Origin: Varroa destructor | Taxonomy: Eukaryota > Arthropoda > Arachnida > Mesostigmata > Varroidae | Assembly: GCF_002443255.2 (NCBI RefSeq) | Contig: NW_019211454.1 | Coordinates: 51,151,885 to 51,215,884, forward strand | Direction: 5' to 3' | DNA length: 64,000 nucleotides | In this document: positions 62,147-64,000 of the stretch, piece by piece | Position numbering within the stretch: the first letter of the stretch is position 1 | Layout: each line of letters opens with the position of its first letter | Notes under the pieces: generated by a model | Seen by the model: the letters and a program-made list of their open reading frames with translations, nothing else | Database searches by the model: none | What the model was told of the DNA's origin: nothing | Made by a program: the position numbers and the translations under genes

Positions 62147-64000
62147 AAATCCATATATTGATTTCGATGCCAATTTAAACCATAACGAGTGCCATGGTGG
62201 TATGGAATCCGGCTGTAGATAAAGTAGCGTATATTATAATTCGACAGCTATAATATATAGTACATAGCAGTATTTTTCAACTTTACCTAGCACGACAAAT
62301 GTACGGTTGGATTTTTGTACTTACTAATAAAAAAAACTATGGTTCAGTCTGTATTTATTAAACGTCGCGCATAGTTAACTGTAGAATTGTGAATTGTATA
62401 TATTAGTCGGCACACCATTCGTAAATTTTTTTTATCAAAAAGAGATTCATTCTTGCAACAAAATTATGCGCAAGAGCCGGCATTTGCAGCAAAAAATTGA
62501 GACAGGCAGCTTTCCGTGTACTGTCTTTAAAGCTGCATCGTACATGGTTATGGACGACACGAACCTTTAGCTTGCAATTCGACTATCAGTTCACCCTTAA
62601 CAACGCTGGACTTTTACGCGTACTTAACGCTGTATGTGTAGTTCACAGTAGAAACGTTGTTATTATCGAATAAAGCATTTCTGTAACTTGAAAGCAGAAC
62701 TTACCTAAACGGTAAAGCAAACTTGTTTGGGCATGTACGAATAAACATTTTTTGACGGTCTCCTCAAGCTATTTATATATTACGTAACTTAGGATAGCGA
62801 AAGTGGTATAATTAATATATTAGTCAGATAATGTCGCACAGATTGCTTGTTTCCTACTCCATTAGTAATGGACTTATATATTTTGTTTGAAAGATATCAT
62901 TTTTAATATTCAACCGAGTGTGGCGATAGTGCACATGCGTATCCTTGCGAATCTAGGAAGACGCAACCATTTACCGTTCTGACAGATCGGCCTCGATGCT
63001 GCTCAGTTCTAAAAAGATCTCAGAAGGTCGGGCGCTTATATCCGCATATTTATATTACGCGAAATGACCTTTGCAGGTTCGAAGAGTATTGTCTCTTGTG
63101 CAGCTGAACTAAATAGATATCAAAAATATAAATGACGCTGCTTAAAAATATGTGCACATGTGGGCCTTTTTTTTATCGTATTGTCAAAAGATATATTAAT
63201 ACACTGGGTGCCAGTTGTTAGTCTACAGAACTGTTCGACCTCGAATTGCTTACTTTTAGTTTCCTTTCGGTTTTCGAATACAGTTCGATTTACCAAAATG
63301 ATTCGACTTAGTCATCTATTTGCAAAAAAAAAACCGATAATTGGGAATTGACTATTGGATTTTCGAATAGATCCCTATTAAATAGATCACTTTTAATAAT
63401 AAGGAGCAGAACATGTCATGAGCCTTCGAAAAAGCAATAAGAAGATATCGCTTTTTGTATTGAAACATCTATAAAAATGGATGATTAAGAAAATGTCGGT
63501 TTTAAGTTGAAAACGTAATTTTTAACGTGGTGACGTTGTCTAAGGATTTACTTGACGTTAGTAGCCGTGTACTTCAAAAACGAGTTAGACCCATTGGGTC
63601 GTTTGCGTTTTTTACTTCAACGATCCAAAGGTCCTTTAATCTAAGTGGCTTATATGCAACAATAGTACATTAGCGTACGACAACAATCGTGTTGTTGGTT
63701 TATGAAGCGCATGAAATTTGCTAGTTTTCTGAGGATACATTTATTTTATGACTCTCTGACACGATATTTAACACCCTTTTACTAGTGCAAATTAGATGCA
63801 ACGCACAACATGTGGAGAAAGAAATAAAACTTAACAAACAAGCCCGACTCTAATCCTATTCTTTTTCATGTAGTTCATTTTTATCGTAATAAACTCCTTG
63901 CATAAGATCGATTGTTTCTGTATTTGGGTACAAGACAAATTAGCAAAACGTTGGTCTGAAATTGTATGGCTTTTAATGGTTACTTGTAAGCGGCTTGTAC
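62147..64000. other. 3' UTR and intergenic DNA
   Basis: AT-rich sequence after the last gene. I see nothing beyond the poly(A) signal and short open frames of no recognisable family. Confidence 0.6.
62326..62331 (+). terminator. Candidate poly(A) signal for the NFATC2IP-like gene
   Basis: AATAAA lies about 180 nt past the stop codon. Confidence 0.5.

Noticed and set aside
61775..62222. Antisense and alternate frames over NFATC2IP-like exon 2
   Set aside because: They are shadows of the SUMO-like domain coding sequence.
1..64000. tRNA genes, CRISPR arrays, bacterial operons
   Set aside because: I found no T-loop with matching acceptor stem, no spaced direct repeats and no ribosome-binding-site pattern. 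Gene structure is eukaryotic throughout.

Overview
This is nuclear DNA from an animal. Genes are split by AT-rich GT/AG introns, AATAAA signals follow stop codons, start sites look Kozak-like, and there are no bacterial operons or ribosome binding sites. The mix (MSH4, which Drosophila lacks; an intronless dual-BTB protein; a mariner relic; AT-rich DNA with long (TA)n tracts) fits an arthropod. A mite or other chelicerate is my best guess, inferred and not proven.

Layout. (1) Positions 1-6397, plus strand: MSH4, the meiotic MutS homologue. Its 5' end lies outside the window. Eight exons join to 2436 nt in one unbroken frame. (2) 6398-32426: about 26 kb in which I find no supportable gene, only AT-rich DNA, microsatellites, T-tracts and small inverted repeats. 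(3) 32427-34475, minus strand: a single-exon 682-residue protein with two BTB-like domains, a BACK-like linker and a degenerate kelch-like C-terminal half. (4) 34476-40049: intergenic, with a 54-bp tandem duplication and a perfect hairpin. (5) 40050-56579, minus strand: KYAT1, kynurenine/glutamine transaminase, in ten exons (1263 nt, 420 residues). Its active-site residues sit at or within two positions of those in human KYAT1. Intron 6 carries a decayed mariner transposon, and introns 8 and 9 are 4.4 and 7.1 kb. (6) 56598-60723: the intergenic stretch between two divergently transcribed genes, containing a candidate upstream KYAT1 exon and a TA-cored palindrome. (7) 60724-62146, plus strand: a two-exon NFATC2IP/Rad60-type protein with two SUMO-like domains and SUMO-interacting motifs. 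(8) 62147-64000: 3' UTR and noncoding DNA.

The genes do not form a pathway: meiotic crossover, probable ubiquitin-ligase adaptor, amino-acid metabolism and SUMO-linked genome maintenance are unrelated jobs on one chromosome stretch. Exon boundaries were set by hand from splice consensus, reading phase and family similarity. I saw no clear undescribed system. The best second looks are the altered ATPase motifs of MSH4, the tandem-BTB architecture, a possible alternative KYAT1 leader exon, and a perfect 23-bp hairpin close to a KYAT1 3' splice site.
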